From assembly GCA_947488175.1 (NCBI GenBank), contig CANKYO010000002.1, positions 372,001 to 436,000 on the forward strand: DNA of 64,000 nucleotides. Reading direction: 5' to 3'. Positions 63,437 through 64,000 of this stretch are shown here, piece by piece (positions within the stretch are counted from its first letter, which is position 1; each line of letters starts with the position of its first letter). A program made the translations under genes and the position numbers. The DNA is from an uncultured Paracoccaceae bacterium (GTDB lineage: Bacteria; Pseudomonadota; Alphaproteobacteria; Rhodobacterales; Rhodobacteraceae). The notes beneath the pieces are model-generated. The model was not told the origin of the DNA. It saw nothing but the letters and a program-made list of their open reading frames with translations, and did no database searches.

Positions 63437-64000
63437 ATGAAAACGCGCAGAGACTTTATTAAATCCCTCACGGCGGCTGCGGCCATGGCCGGGACGGCAG
63501 GTGCCCCCAAATTCACCTTCGCCCAAGAGGCTGGCGGCAAGACCTTCATCAAGGTCTTCATGCGGGGCGGCGCTGACGGGCTTCACCTGTTCCCGCTCTA
63601 CGGCGACAACTTCTATTACAATTACCGCCCGCAGCTGGCGATCGCGCCACCCAATGGCGACAGCAGCAGCGCGATTGACCTCGGCCCGGCGGCAGGTGGT
63701 ATGCGCGGCATGAACCCCAACCTGGCCTTGCTGCATTCGGAAATCTGGGAAACCGGGAACATGATGGTGGCACCCGCGACGTCCTTTGCCGGTGCAAACC
63801 GGTCTCATTTTGACTGTCAGCGCTGGATCGGCACCGGGGCACGCAACAATCTGATTGACGGTTACCTCAACCGCTACATGCAAAACGTGCCGGGCACAGA
63901 CCACCCTCTGCGTGGGATGGTGGCAGGCAAGTCCTCGATCAGCACGGAAATTCGCGGCGAGATTAAGGTCGCAGCGGTCAATCGGGGCAGCGACTACAAC
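63437..64000 (+). CDS. DUF1501 family protein, Tat-exported (3' truncated)
   Basis: The first 188 residues of a protein that runs out of the window. The start ATG at 63437 begins a twin-arginine signal TRRDFIKSLTAAAAMAG. It is followed by KVFMRGGADGLHLFPLYGD, the opening of DUF1501 (sulfatase/alkaline phosphatase-like fold), and later FAGANRSHFDCQRWIGTG, where Asn/Ser/His residues suggest a metal-dependent active site. A folded, Tat-exported protein is a natural type II secretion substrate. GGAG lies about ten bases upstream. Confidence 0.85.
   Translation, partial: MKTRRDFIKSLTAAAAMAGTAGAPKFTFAQEAGGKTFIKVFMRGGADGLHLFPLYGDNFYYNYRPQLAIAPPNGDSSSAIDLGPAAGGMRGMNPNLALLHSEIWETGNMMVAPATSFAGANRSHFDCQRWIGTGARNNLIDGYLNRYMQNVPGTDHPLRGMVAGKSSISTEIRGEIKVAAVNRGSDYN

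Overview
The window reads as chromosome of a marine-type alphaproteobacterium, most likely a Rhodobacterales/Roseobacter-group organism. The evidence is the moderately high GC, dense operons joined by ATGA or TGATG overlaps, and a gene repertoire typical of that group: succinoglycan-like exo genes, osmoregulated periplasmic glucan genes with opgC, and a lanthanide-type quinoprotein alcohol oxidation island. This assignment is inference from gene content only. I saw no rRNA, tRNA, CRISPR array, insertion sequence or phage gene.

Region 1 (1-14401) is an exopolysaccharide cluster of the succinoglycan (Exo) type. It holds ExoA-like (cut by the window edge), ExoM-like and ExoL-like glycosyltransferases, two more family 2 glycosyltransferases, the ExoP-like chain-length/tyrosine kinase, a small ExoX-like membrane protein, an ExoK-like glycanase, the polymerase (ExoQ), pyruvyl transferase (ExoV), flippase (ExoT), outer membrane export protein (ExoF) and priming sugar transferase (ExoY). 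A Stf0-type sulfotransferase inside the cluster suggests that the polymer or a related glycan is sulfated.

Region 2 (14595-31756) is a quinoprotein alcohol oxidation island. It has a PQQ alcohol dehydrogenase with the Asp-x-Asp lanthanide signature, a PedF-like cytochrome c and a MoxJ-like binding protein. A six-gene operon (26161 down to 21488) encodes an ABC system of the type linked to lanthanide uptake (Ped/Lut), with a beta-propeller protein. A second, NitT/TauT-type ABC transporter is split across the island. A NosR-like flavo-iron-sulfur membrane protein sits with an ApbE flavin transferase although no nos genes are present. A repeated element with core ACCWWGGT lies in several promoter regions of this island and may be the binding site of a common regulator.

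Region 3 (31767-39758) is an operon for aerobic, CoA-thioester-based degradation of 2-aminobenzoate (anthranilate): the fused monooxygenase/reductase, SDR, MarR regulator, enoyl-CoA hydratase, acyl-CoA dehydrogenase, ligase, thioesterase and a Rid-family protein. A 20-bp palindrome precedes it.

Region 4 (39756-51737) holds a sugar-acid dehydratase, an exported rhodanese, the opgC-opgG-opgH periplasmic glucan operon, a TPR protein, and a class III CoA-transferase next to a thiamine-diphosphate enzyme and a DUF302 protein.

Region 5 (51710-64000) is a compact type II secretion operon (gspE-F-G-H-I-J-K-O-D) with no visible gspC, gspL or gspM. Its secretin appears to end in a SPOR-like domain. 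It is divergent from a DUF1800/DUF1501 pair of exported proteins, which are good candidates for its cargo.
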